DNA of 64,000 nucleotides, taken from NCBI GenBank assembly GCA_964510205.1, contig CAZEBW010000004.1, forward strand, positions 28,484-92,483, written 5' to 3'. The stretch is from CAZEBW01 sp964510205. Its GTDB lineage: Bacteria; Chloroflexota; Anaerolineae; VGOG01. A program made the position numbers and the translations under genes. Every line of letters begins with the position of its first letter. The first letter of the stretch is position 1. A model generated the notes under the pieces. It was given only the letters and a program-made list of their open reading frames with translations, made no database searches and had not been told where the DNA came from. This document shows positions 45,016 through 52,956 of the stretch, piece after piece.

Positions 45016-45155
45016 GGTACATTCCCCCTTCATTATCCTGAACTTTTGCTCTAAATCATGCGACTTTTCACCAAACCGTGAGCTCCTTTACGCCACCCGA
45101 CCGGTGAATTCGTGGATGTCGGCCAGCTCATTTTCGATCGCGCCTGCCACTTGAT

Positions 45156-46256
45156 TCAAGTACAAGAGTAGGTGGCGTACTTCAGGTCGTAGAAAGGGTA
45201 GTTGGCGTAGTAGCTGATGTGCGGACAACCCTTCTTGTCCAGGGCCAGGGAGGTGAAGTGGCCGACCTTGCCTCTGCTATCCACGGTCTCAATGTGCCAG
45301 CCGGAATCGTCTCGATAGGTGTGTTTCAGGTCGCTGTTGGCGTAGTCGTAGTAGCTGATGTGCGGATGGCCGCTTTCATCGAGCGCCAGGGAGGTGAATC
45401 TACCTACATCGCGTTCGCTGTCCAGGGTCTGGATGTGCCAGCCAGAGGCGTCCTGGTAAGCATACTTCAGGTTCCGGTTGGTGTAGTCGTAGTAGCTGAC
45501 GTGTGGATACCCATCCGCGTCCAGGGCCAGGGAGGTGAATCGGCCCACCCGGTCTTCGCTGTCTACGGTCTCGACGTGCCAGCCGGACGCATCCCGGCAG
45601 GCGTATTTCAGGTCATAGTTGACTGAATCGTAGTAGCTGACGTGTGGATGCCCATGCCTGTCCAGAGCGAGTGAGGTATGGCCCCCGAAGAGACCCAGTC
45701 CCGTGTCCACGGTTTCGGTGTGCCAGCCCGAAGCGTCCTTGTGGGCGCACCTCAGCTCGTAGTGGATTGCTTCATAGTAGCCGATGTGTGGGCGCCCCTC
45801 TCTATCTAGCGCCAGGGAAGCGTGCTTGCCGACGTCTCCCTTGCTGTCGGCGGTCTCGATGTGCCAACTGGAGGCGCTTCGATAGGCGTACTTCAGGTTG
45901 TGGTCGGGATAGCCATTGTAGTAGGCGATGTGTGGACACCCGTTCCCATTCAGGGCCAGGGAGGTGTAGTCGCCGACACGCCTCACGGCCTGGGAGGTGT
46001 ACCGCCTCTTAAGGCCCACGGTCTCGATGTGCCAGCCACGGGCGTCTCGGTAGGCGTACTTCAGGTCGTGACTGCCATGTTCGAAATAGCTGACGTGCGG
46101 ATGCCCCTCCCCGTCCAGGGCCAGGGAGATGTAGCGGTCAATCTCAAGGGAAGCAAATCGGCCAACTTGGGGCGTGTATCGGTCGAGTATCACGGAGGCA
46201 ACCACTGTCTCCAGGCGCCAACCTGGTCGTTTGTCATCTTTCGTGTGGTGAATCAT
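45156..46256 (-). CDS. Seven-repeat propeller-like protein without signal peptide
   Basis: 366 residues made almost wholly of seven tandem repeats of about 50 residues: W-H-I-E-T-V-D, GRFTSLALD, GxPHISYYD, LKYAYRDASG. Seven copies suggest a seven-bladed propeller; the first and second have longer loops. The ATG follows GGAGGAGAG and the first residues (MIHHTKDDKRPG) carry no signal peptide or lipobox, unlike the other propellers here. No catalytic motif. I do not recognise a named family. Confidence 0.7.
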   Translation of the reverse strand: MIHHTKDDKRPGWRLETVVASVILDRYTPQVGRFASLEIDRYISLALDGEGHPHVSYFEHGSHDLKYAYRDARGWHIETVGLKRRYTSQAVRRVGDYTSLALNGNGCPHIAYYNGYPDHNLKYAYRSASSWHIETADSKGDVGKHASLALDREGRPHIGYYEAIHYELRCAHKDASGWHTETVDTGLGLFGGHTSLALDRHGHPHVSYYDSVNYDLKYACRDASGWHVETVDSEDRVGRFTSLALDADGYPHVSYYDYTNRNLKYAYQDASGWHIQTLDSERDVGRFTSLALDESGHPHISYYDYANSDLKHTYRDDSGWHIETVDSRGKVGHFTSLALDKKGCPHISYYANYPFYDLKYATYSCT

Positions 46257-46336
46257 GTGGCTCTCCTCCTTCTCCGTCGCCCAAGCGCTCAGGCGGCTTC
46301 AGAAGCAAGCAATAGGGCCGTCCCTTCTCTCTCGAC

Positions 46337-47542
46337 TCACCAAACCGAAAACTCCCCTCGCGCCAGATGGGCGGTGAAGTCGTAGATGTTGGCCAGCTCG
46401 TTCTCGATGACGGCTTCGACGTCGCCGCGGATGGGCGCCAGTTCCAGGCCGGGCTCTAAAACGAGCTGAGCCGAGGCGATCAGGGGCTGATCAATGGGAT
46501 GACCGATCTGGCTGCAAAGCCAGATGTACACCTCGCGAATGCCGGGCACGGTGTCGTAGACGTGCTCGGCGATTTTGTGAGAGAGCAGGTTGTAGATCTT
46601 GCCTACGTGGCTGATGGGATTCTTGCCCGCTGCGGCCTCGGTGGTCATGGGGCGGTTGAGGGCGATGACTCCGTTGACTTTGTTGCCCCGCCCCACCTGA
46701 CCGCAGTCGCCTCCCTCGGCCGAGGTGCCCAGCACGGTCAGATACATGCCGCCTTCTCCTCGGCTTGGTTCGTCCAGGGTGTTGATGTCCACAGTCACCC
46801 TCTCGATGCTGTGCTCCTGCCGGGCTACGAATTCTGTCACATCAGCCTGGATGGCCGCTTTGCGTTCGAAGTAGGCTTCTTCGGTGGCGATGAAGCGATC
46901 AACGAAAGCGATGGCGATGGTCAGCACCAGTTCGTGACCGTGTCGGTAGCCCATGACTTTGATGTCTTCGCCCACCTCGGGATAGATGGCCTTGAAGGCG
47001 GTGGAGTTCAAGTAGCGCTCGGTGGCCAGCACCAGTTTCTCCGTATCCGATAGGGGCGCGTAGCCTACGCCAGCCGAGGTGTCGTTGGCCCCGATGACCT
47101 CCCGCTCGAAGATGTCGGTCAGCTCGGGCGAGCCGGGCTTGATCTCGTTTTGGAAGACGATGTGCCGGTCTGCGTCCACGAAACGCAGGTTGGCTCGCAG
47201 CCAGGCTTTAGCTGTGGCCTCGGCGATGTCGCCCACCGGCACGCTCTTCCCTTGCAGTTCGTAGATGGCGCGGTCGCCGAACACCAGGCGCATAGGCTCC
47301 TCGACGGTGCCGCCTCCCAGGCGAGGCGAAGTCCGTCCCGCCACCAGCAGCCCCTTATCAATGTTGTGGTGCAGGATGCGGCCGAAGGTGTCCAGGTACG
47401 CTCGGCAGAGCTGTACCGAGATGGCATCCATGATGGCGTCGCAGATGGAGTCGGGATGACCGAGGCCTTTCCGCTCCACCAGTTCTACCTGTTGTTCGCC
47501 GACGGGGATTCGGCTCAGGCTCTCCAGAATGATGTTTCTCAT
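46337..47542 (-). CDS. Methionine adenosyltransferase, archaeal type
   Basis: 401 residues of the archaeal MAT family: VELVERKGLGHPDSICDAI near 18-36, HHNIDKGLLVAGRT near 59, GDCGQVGRGNKVNGVI near 284 and GKNPISHVGKIYNLL near 316. It makes S-adenosylmethionine from ATP and methionine. The bacterial MetK motifs are absent. This form is known from archaea and some bacteria. The ATG follows AAGGAGG. Confidence 0.93.
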   Translation of the reverse strand: MRNIILESLSRIPVGEQQVELVERKGLGHPDSICDAIMDAISVQLCRAYLDTFGRILHHNIDKGLLVAGRTSPRLGGGTVEEPMRLVFGDRAIYELQGKSVPVGDIAEATAKAWLRANLRFVDADRHIVFQNEIKPGSPELTDIFEREVIGANDTSAGVGYAPLSDTEKLVLATERYLNSTAFKAIYPEVGEDIKVMGYRHGHELVLTIAIAFVDRFIATEEAYFERKAAIQADVTEFVARQEHSIERVTVDINTLDEPSRGEGGMYLTVLGTSAEGGDCGQVGRGNKVNGVIALNRPMTTEAAAGKNPISHVGKIYNLLSHKIAEHVYDTVPGIREVYIWLCSQIGHPIDQPLIASAQLVLEPGLELAPIRGDVEAVIENELANIYDFTAHLARGEFSVW

Positions 47543-47559
47543 TTGATCCTCCTTAATGT

Positions 47560-47594
47560 TTGGATATTGGGTATTTGCTATTTGCGATTACCTA
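47560..47594. repeat. Heptad array between acetyltransferase and MAT genes
   Basis: GGATATT, GGGTATT, TGCTATT, TGCGATT words; the minus-strand reading gives the GNRK end of the acetyltransferase. Confidence 0.65.
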
Positions 47595-48399
47595 TGACTT
47601 CGATGTAAGGGCACTGTTTGCGGAAGCCCAGATTCTCGTAAACGCTGATGGCCTCGGCGTTCTCTCGATTCACGTTGAGGACAATGTCGAGACCTTGAGC
47701 CAGCAGCTCTTCTACGACGTGGCTGGTGCAGGCTGTGCCGTAGCCTCGGCGCCGATGGTCGGGATGGGTGAAGATGTTGCCCACTGCCGCCACACCGTAA
47801 GTCGGCGAGACCAGGTGGGTGCCCGCTGCGGAGACCAACTGCCCGCCGGCACATTCGCTCTGCTCAGTGCAGGCCTCGACGCCGTAGTAGACGCCGTCCT
47901 GCAACTGGTAAGGGGCAAAGGCGTCCCTGCCGCCCAGCCGATAGAGCCGGCGCAGGGCGTCCAGGTGGGACGGGTCGAGCTTGGTAGTCGGGCCAGAGAC
48001 GGGCCGAAAGTCCGCTGCGGCTATCGTCATACGAAACATCTCCTCGATCTCGTCCAGGGCATAGAATGCCTCCACCACCGGCAGGTGCTCCGCCCGACAG
48101 GTGAAGTAGGCTCGACCGGGCTGCAGGGCCGAATCCAGGATAGCGGCCAGGCCGTCATTGTCCCCCATGGTGAAGAGGGCGGGAGGGTCGAGGCCGGTGA
48201 AAAACAGAGCCAGGGCTTCTATTTGACCGTTGGCTTCGGCCCCAAACCATTGGCACTGGGCAAACAGGCTCGGTTCCAGGTCGCCGATGGCGTAGGCGGC
48301 GTAGAGGCGATCCTGTTGCAGGAAGGCCAGGATTTGCTGTTTGTCGGTGAGTGCTATGACTTGGAACACGCCCAGGTCTCCTGTCCCATGTTGTTTCAC
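47578..48399 (-). CDS. GNAT-family N-acetyltransferase
   Basis: 273 residues starting with GTG. The C-terminal GNAT domain has GNIFTHPDHRRRGYGTACT near 215-233 (acetyl-CoA loop R/Q-x-x-G-x-G/A) and NRENAEAISVYENLGF, where the Asn and Tyr are typical. The N-terminal half (about 150 residues) resembles the DUF-type N-domain of two-domain GNATs. Substrate unknown. First gene of the minus-strand unit that ends with sahH. Confidence 0.8.
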   Translation of the reverse strand: MKQHGTGDLGVFQVIALTDKQQILAFLQQDRLYAAYAIGDLEPSLFAQCQWFGAEANGQIEALALFFTGLDPPALFTMGDNDGLAAILDSALQPGRAYFTCRAEHLPVVEAFYALDEIEEMFRMTIAAADFRPVSGPTTKLDPSHLDALRRLYRLGGRDAFAPYQLQDGVYYGVEACTEQSECAGGQLVSAAGTHLVSPTYGVAAVGNIFTHPDHRRRGYGTACTSHVVEELLAQGLDIVLNVNRENAEAISVYENLGFRKQCPYIEVIGNRK

Positions 48400-48455
48400 G
48401 CGGCAAAGCTTTCAGTACACTTGAGAATTGTGAAATCTCGTGTGTAAGAGAGATG

Positions 48456-48993
48456 ACCACGGATAGAAGAAATACACGATAATCGAGCCCCTGCGAGTTG
48501 AAAGGACGAGTTTCGTCTCAACCAACTGCTTACCATCGTGTATTTCTGTCATCCGAGGACTACGGATAGAAGAGATACACGATAATCGAGCCCCTGCGAG
48601 TTGAAAGGACGAGTTTCGTCTCAACCAACTGCTTACCATCGTGTATTTCTGTCATCCGAGGACTANNNNNNNNNNNNNNNNNNNNNNNNNNNNNNNNNNN
48701 NNNNNNNNNNNNNNNNNNNNNNNNNNNNNNNNNNNNNNNNNNNNNNNNNNNNNNNNNNNNNNNNNCGTGTATTTCTGTCATCCGAGGACTACGGATAGAA
48801 GAGATACACGATAATCGAGCTCCTGCGAGTTGAAAGGATGAGTTTCGTCTCAACCAACTGCTTACCATCGTGTATTTCTGTCATCCGAGGACTACGGATA
48901 GAAGAGATACACGATAATCGAGCTCCTGCGAGTTGAAAGGATGAGTTTCGTCTCAACCAACTGCTTACCATCGTGTATTTCTGTCATCCGAGG
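48456..48993. repeat. 103-bp tandem repeat array, interrupted by the N gap
   Basis: Units begin at 48456, 48559, (48662, cut), 48788 and 48891; spacing is exactly 103 bp where complete, with only a few changes (cccctgcg/ctcctgcg, ggacg/ggatg). Each unit has an inner hairpin of GACGA/TCGTC inside GTTG/CAAC and wider arms AGATACACGAT/ATCGTGTAT; across the unit boundary ATCCG pairs with CGGAT. Frames through it shift each unit, so it is not coding. Together with 48400-48455 and 48994-49042 it makes a 640-bp stretch with no gene. Confidence 0.85.
48666..48765. other. Assembly gap (100 N)
   Basis: Exactly 100 N inside the tandem array. A round number usually marks unknown length, so the copy number is not known. 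Confidence 0.95.
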
Positions 48994-48999
48994 TTCTCT

Positions 49000-49042
49000 G
49001 ACTGAGCCAGGGGCTCCGCTGCGCTCAAGCCCCTGGCGGACG
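49000..49042. repeat. GCCAGGGG stem-loop repeat, copy 2
   Basis: GACTGAGCCAGGGG, the same 16-bp middle as at 18566-18609, then CCCCTGGCGGACGC: the flanks are exchanged while the middle keeps its orientation. It abuts the stop codon of the GT2 gene. Confidence 0.65.
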
Positions 49043-49720
49043 CTAGCCCAAGAACCGGTCCCTGACGATCGTGAACAGCGCCCTCAACCCATCCTTACCC
49101 CGAATCTTCTTCCCCTCCTCGAATGACCTCGGATTGTACGAAACGGGCACCTCAACGATCTGGTAGCCGTTCTTGAGCAGCTTGTCCGTCAACTCAAAGT
49201 CCAGGTCGAAGCCTGAGCACTTCAGTTTCAAGTCCTTGAGCACGCTGGTTCTCACCATCTTGCAGGCTGTGGCCGCGTCGGTCAGTTTGGCTCCGAATAG
49301 CAGGTTAATCAAAAACGTCAGGAAGCTCACGCCCCAATAATAGTGGGTGTAGATGGCCTTGGGACCACCCAGCACCCGCGATCCGTACACGGCATCCAGG
49401 TCCCTCTCCAGCGCCGTGTCAACCAGCTTGTGCCAGTCCTGGGGATCGTACTCCAGGTCAGCGTCCTGGATGATGGTGTAGTCGCCTGTGCAATGAGGGA
49501 TGGCCGTCCTGATGGAGGTTCCTTTGCCGTAGTTCTGGGGCTGAAAGATGATGCGCATTTCGTCGTCGTTGATCTGCCGCAGCAGCTCCCGCGTCCCGTC
49601 AGTGGAGTAGTTGTCCACGATGATGATGTCCTTCTCGATCTCCACCGCCTTCACCCTCTCTAGGGCGGTCAGGATGGTGTCCCTTTCGTTGTAGGCGGGC
49701 ATGATGATGGATAGTTTCAT
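49043..49720 (-). CDS. GT2-family glycosyltransferase (polyprenyl-phosphate sugar transferase type)
   Basis: Start set at ATG 49720 (MKLSIIMPAYNE), behind TAGGAGCACC; 225 residues. Upstream codons belong to an octad array. Signatures: IVDNYSTDGTRELL, NYGKGTSIRTAI, QDADLEYDP (DxD near 91) and the C-terminal VSYNPRSFEEGKKI of DPM1-like enzymes. It probably moves mannose, glucose or a deoxy sugar to polyprenyl phosphate, providing donors for the GT39-like enzymes. No membrane segment is seen. Last gene of the CDP-sugar operon. Confidence 0.86.
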   Translation of the reverse strand: MKLSIIMPAYNERDTILTALERVKAVEIEKDIIIVDNYSTDGTRELLRQINDDEMRIIFQPQNYGKGTSIRTAIPHCTGDYTIIQDADLEYDPQDWHKLVDTALERDLDAVYGSRVLGGPKAIYTHYYWGVSFLTFLINLLFGAKLTDAATACKMVRTSVLKDLKLKCSGFDLDFELTDKLLKNGYQIVEVPVSYNPRSFEEGKKIRGKDGLRALFTIVRDRFLG

Positions 49721-49728
49721 GGTGCTCC

Positions 49729-49818
49729 TAGATTGGTACATTCGTAGATTCGTAGATTCGTAGATCCGTAGGCCGATTAACGAATTGACGAATTTACGAG
49801 TGTACGAGTTTGCGAATG
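49729..49818. repeat. Inverted octad arrays between rfbH and GT2
   Basis: TTCGTAGA words followed by converging AATTTACG/TGTACGAG words. The right end encodes the RKLVHS end of RfbH. Confidence 0.75.
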
Positions 49819-51215
49819 AACTCCTCAAACTTCTCCAGTACGTAGTCTATCCGTGCGTTGTCCAGCCCTGGATAAACCCCAATGAAGAAGGAGTTCCGCA
49901 TCACCAGGTCGGAGTTCTCCAGCTCCCCCACGATCCTGCATTTCATGTCTCGAAAGCCGGGCTGTTTGAGGATGTTGCCGGCGAACAGCAGCCGCGTCTC
50001 GATGTGGGCGTCCTCCAGCCAGCGCACCAGCTCCTGGCGGCTTAAGGGAGCTTCGGGCCGGACGGTGATGGGAAAGGCGAACCAGGACACGTCGGCCCGC
50101 TCGCTCCAGCGGGGGAGGATGAGGTGGTCTTTGTACCGCTTCAATCCCTCGAAGAGGCGCTGGAAGTTGTGTTTGCGCTTCTCGATGAAATCCGGCAGCC
50201 TTGCCAGTTGAACCACCCCCAGGGCGGCCTGGATGTCGGTGGGCCGGAGGTTGTAGCCGATGTTGGTGTAGAGGTACTTGTGGTCATAAGTATCGGGCAA
50301 GCCGGGTATTTTCCATTCAAAGCGCCGCCCGCACGCGCCGTTGGGATCGCTGGTGTTGTACTCGCACCAGCAGGCGCGGCCCCAGTCTCGGATGGAGCGG
50401 GCGATCTTGGCCAGTTTCTTGTCGTCGGTGACGACCGCGCCGCCTTCGCCAGTGGTGATGTGGTGGGCCGGATAAAAGCTCAGCGTGCCCAGGTGGCCAA
50501 AGGCGCCCACGTGTCGGCCGTCGAAGCGCGAGCCCAGAGCGTCGCAGGCATCCTCGATGACGAACAGCCCCCACTTCTCGGCCAACCTCATGATCTCGTC
50601 CATCTGGCACGGGTTGCCCAGCGTATGGGGCGCGAAGATGGCCCTGGTCCTGTCGGAGATGGCCTCTTCTAAGACCGCGACATCGAGGTTGTAGGTGCCC
50701 AGCTCGCAATCCACGAACACGGGGATCAGGCCGTTTTGAATCAGGGGGGCCACGGTGGTGGGGAAAGTGACGGCAGGGGTGATGACCTCGTCGCCTGGTT
50801 CCAAATGCCCTTCCAGCTCCTGGGAACAGAGCGTGGCCACGGCCAGCAGGTTGGCCGAGGAGCCGGAGTTTACGAATACAGCGTCTGAGACGCCCAGGAA
50901 CTCAGCGAGTTTTTCTTCGAACTCCTCGGCGTAGCGCCCCAGGGTCAGCCAGAACTCCAGCACGGCGTCCACCATGGCCAGCATCTCTCGCTGGTCGTAG
51001 ATCCGCCCGGCGTAGTGGATCTTTGTCTGACCAGGGACGAAGGGTTGCTCCTGGTGCTCCAGGTTGTAGAATTTTGTGATCTTCTCGAAGATTTCGCGCT
51101 TGAGAGAATCAGCAGACCCAGTTTTGCTCGGCCTGGATCGCCAGATCCGGGCCAGCGGGGGTTTGGCAATCCCCTCAGAGCAATTTGGGATCCGCTGATA
51201 ATCGGCATCACTCAT
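49794..51215 (-). CDS. rfbH: CDP-4-keto-6-deoxyglucose 3-dehydratase (E1-type)
   Basis: About 473 residues of the DegT/DnrJ aminotransferase fold. The PLP-lysine site reads FYPAHHITTGEGG, with His instead of Lys, which marks the E1/ColD dehydratases that use PMP. RDWGRACWCEYNT...GACGRRFEW holds three cysteines fitting the Fe-S ligands of E1 (spacing C-x-C-x10-C is longer than usual). It removes the C3 hydroxyl to form a 3,6-dideoxy sugar. Start ATG 51215 overlaps the previous gene by 8 bases. Residues 3-36 are encoded by a cloverleaf-like repeat (51108-51199), and conserved sequence begins at LKREIFEKI. Confidence 0.9.
   Translation of the reverse strand: MSDADYQRIPNCSEGIAKPPLARIWRSRPSKTGSADSLKREIFEKITKFYNLEHQEQPFVPGQTKIHYAGRIYDQREMLAMVDAVLEFWLTLGRYAEEFEEKLAEFLGVSDAVFVNSGSSANLLAVATLCSQELEGHLEPGDEVITPAVTFPTTVAPLIQNGLIPVFVDCELGTYNLDVAVLEEAISDRTRAIFAPHTLGNPCQMDEIMRLAEKWGLFVIEDACDALGSRFDGRHVGAFGHLGTLSFYPAHHITTGEGGAVVTDDKKLAKIARSIRDWGRACWCEYNTSDPNGACGRRFEWKIPGLPDTYDHKYLYTNIGYNLRPTDIQAALGVVQLARLPDFIEKRKHNFQRLFEGLKRYKDHLILPRWSERADVSWFAFPITVRPEAPLSRQELVRWLEDAHIETRLLFAGNILKQPGFRDMKCRIVGELENSDLVMRNSFFIGVYPGLDNARIDYVLEKFEEFIRKLVHS
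51108..51199. repeat. Cloverleaf-like palindromic element, copy in rfbH
   Basis: Outer arms ATCAGC...TTTTGCTC and GAGCAATTT...GCTGAT. Inner hairpins (minus strand) GGGGATT-gcca-AACCCC and GGATC-tggc-GATCC. Same loops as 12019-12117 with changed, still paired stems. It supplies the N-terminal extension of RfbH. Confidence 0.7.
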
Positions 51216-52224
51216 CAAAAGCTCCCACTTTGGATTTTGAGCTTTGAGCTTTGAACTGCTCGATGTACCATTCGATGGTCTTCCTCAGTCCCGCCTCCAG
51301 CCCTACCTGCGGCTGCCAGCCCAACAGCTCCCTGGCTTTGCTGCTGTCGGCGTAGAGGCGCCATATCTCTCTGGGACGATAAGGCAACGCCCAGATCAGG
51401 AGTCTCATAGGGCTGCCTATCAACTCCAGCACCTTCAACACCACATCCTTGATAGGATGCTCTTCTCCTGTGCCCAGGTTGATGGTCTGTCCGATGGCCT
51501 TTTTCGAAAGGGAGGCCCTGATGTACCCCTCAACCACGTCGTCAACGTAGGTGAAATCGCGCGTCTGCTCCCCGCCGGTCATTTCAAAGTCTTTCCCTTG
51601 CAGGGCGGAGAGGATCACCTGGGGAATCAGGGCTCGCTGGCTCTGGCGTGGGCCGTAGACGGTGAAGGGCCGCACGGTGACGATGGGGTAGCCGCGCGTC
51701 CGGTGGTACATGTTGCAAAAAAGCCAGGCCGCCGACTTGGAGGCGGCGTAGGCGTTGATGGGGTCAACCATCTGATCCTCGCGCTGCCCCCCTGGCCCCC
51801 CAAGGTTGGGGGGGACGGGGGGCGGCGGCGTGTGGTGGCCGTACTCGTAGCAGGTGCCGGTGTTCACGAAGCAATCGCAATCCGTCTCACTGAGCGCCTC
51901 CAGCAGATTCAGCGTACCCATCACGTTGACCTGCACGGCGAGCCTCGGGTCCACGCCGGGATCGGTGACGCCCACGGCGGCCAGGTGGTAGATCTTGCGC
52001 GGCTCGCACTCTCGCACCAACTGCCGCACCGCCTGGCCCTCGCGCAGATCAACCTCGTGGACGCGCACCTTGTCCAAGATGCGGGCGACGTTGGCTTTAC
52101 TTGCACCAGGTTCGACGGCCAGGGTGACCTCAGCCCCCTCGGCCACCAGTCGCTCGGCCAGGTGCGAGCCGATGAAGCCAGTGGCGCCGGTGATCAGAAC
52201 GCGCACGCCTGCTAACAATGTCAT
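51208..52224 (-). CDS. NAD-dependent epimerase/dehydratase (CDP-paratose/abequose synthase-like)
   Basis: 338 residues, extended SDR. GATGFIGSHLAERLV near 13, YHLAAVGVTDPG, NTGTCYEYG and NAYAASK (Tyr/Lys pair). Its position after the cytidylyltransferase, 4,6-dehydratase and 3-dehydratase genes suggests the final 4-keto reduction to a CDP-3,6-dideoxyhexose such as paratose or abequose; which one cannot be read. An insertion PPPPVPPNLGGPGG near 149-162 comes from a G-rich hairpin repeat (51786-51830), and the C-terminal FKAQSSKSKVG from a heptad array. Confidence 0.82.
   Translation of the reverse strand: MTLLAGVRVLITGATGFIGSHLAERLVAEGAEVTLAVEPGASKANVARILDKVRVHEVDLREGQAVRQLVRECEPRKIYHLAAVGVTDPGVDPRLAVQVNVMGTLNLLEALSETDCDCFVNTGTCYEYGHHTPPPPVPPNLGGPGGQREDQMVDPINAYAASKSAAWLFCNMYHRTRGYPIVTVRPFTVYGPRQSQRALIPQVILSALQGKDFEMTGGEQTRDFTYVDDVVEGYIRASLSKKAIGQTINLGTGEEHPIKDVVLKVLELIGSPMRLLIWALPYRPREIWRLYADSSKARELLGWQPQVGLEAGLRKTIEWYIEQFKAQSSKSKVGAFDE
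51230..51257. repeat. Heptad array, CTTTGAG words, at a C-terminus
   Basis: TTTTGAG, CTTTGAG, CTTTGAA words, read on the minus strand as FKAQSSKSK. Confidence 0.6.
51786..51830. repeat. G-rich hairpin repeat inside the epimerase gene
   Basis: TGGCCCCCCAAGG and TTGGGGGGGACGG pair. It encodes the PPNLGGPGG insertion. Confidence 0.65.
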
Positions 52225-52661
52225 TCTCCAACCTCGGCCAGGAAACGGCTGACGGTCACAGCCTTGATGCCCCGTTTCTCAAGCTGCTCTTGCAGCTCCA
52301 GGTCGCGGGTGATGTCCTCGTCTCGACTCACGATGTAGGTTGCACCGCCGACGATGGCGGTTTCCAGCACGACATCATCATCAGGGTCACGGCACAATTG
52401 TAGAGTACCAGAGATAGGCACTTGGTTGGCAACATTGGCAATGCTTTGGACAAAGGTATCAGCGTCAGCTGGCGTAGTATTGCGTACCCGCATCAGGCGA
52501 GGGCGGCTCAGCACCTCTCGCAATTCCTCCAAAATTGGAGCAGAGGTGACCATAGCGAATCGTTCCCTCTTGGCTGCTGCCAGAATCCGAGCGGGGAAGC
52601 CCACTGGGTTGAGGAAGGCTGAGACCAACGCACTCGTATCAACGACCGCCACGACGGGCAC
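52221..52661 (-). CDS. PIN-domain toxin
   Basis: 146 residues, COG1569-type PIN family. Acidic metal ligands: VVDTSALVSAF (D8), ILEELREVL, DPDDDVVLETAI near 92 and IVSRDEDI near 110. RNase toxin, cytoplasmic. It overlaps the antitoxin-like gene by 23 bases and the epimerase start by 4, so it is embedded in the CDP-sugar operon. Confidence 0.85.
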   Translation of the reverse strand: MPVVAVVDTSALVSAFLNPVGFPARILAAAKRERFAMVTSAPILEELREVLSRPRLMRVRNTTPADADTFVQSIANVANQVPISGTLQLCRDPDDDVVLETAIVGGATYIVSRDEDITRDLELQEQLEKRGIKAVTVSRFLAEVGE

Positions 52662-52956
52662 GATGCATCTCCTTGACTTCGTTCATGGCAATGGTGATTT
52701 CAGCCTCTATTTCCTCGGGGGTCAGGTCAGTAGGACGGCTATGCACCTCCTCAAGCAATGCACTTAATCTGGCCCACGCTGCCTGACGGCGCTGATGCTC
52801 GGTGGACGCCATATCCCGCAGCCGGCGATACTCCTCGAAGGGGAGAACTGCAAAGACCGGTTGCCCATCCTGCTCGAGGATGACTGGCTTTACTGTGTCT
52901 GCGGGCGCAGCACTGTAGGTTAGCTGCGCTTCTTTCGCCTGCTTTTCTTCAGCCAT
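52639..52956 (-). CDS. Phd/YefM-like antitoxin
   Basis: Start chosen at ATG 52956 (MAEEKQAK), 8 codons inside the longest frame and behind AAAGGAGAGC; 105 residues. VKPVILEQDGQPVFAVLPFEEYRRL is the Phd-family DNA-binding strand/helix pattern; the charged helical tail would bind the toxin. Partner of the overlapping PIN gene. Confidence 0.75.
   Translation of the reverse strand: MAEEKQAKEAQLTYSAAPADTVKPVILEQDGQPVFAVLPFEEYRRLRDMASTEHQRRQAAWARLSALLEEVHSRPTDLTPEEIEAEITIAMNEVKEMHRARRGGR

Noticed and set aside
48412..48971. Coding sequence in the 103-bp repeats
   Set aside because: 103 is not a multiple of three, so the frame changes each unit; the open frames arise because the repeat lacks stops.
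48456..48993. CRISPR array
   Set aside because: The 103-bp units are nearly identical from end to end with no variable spacers, and no cas gene is near.
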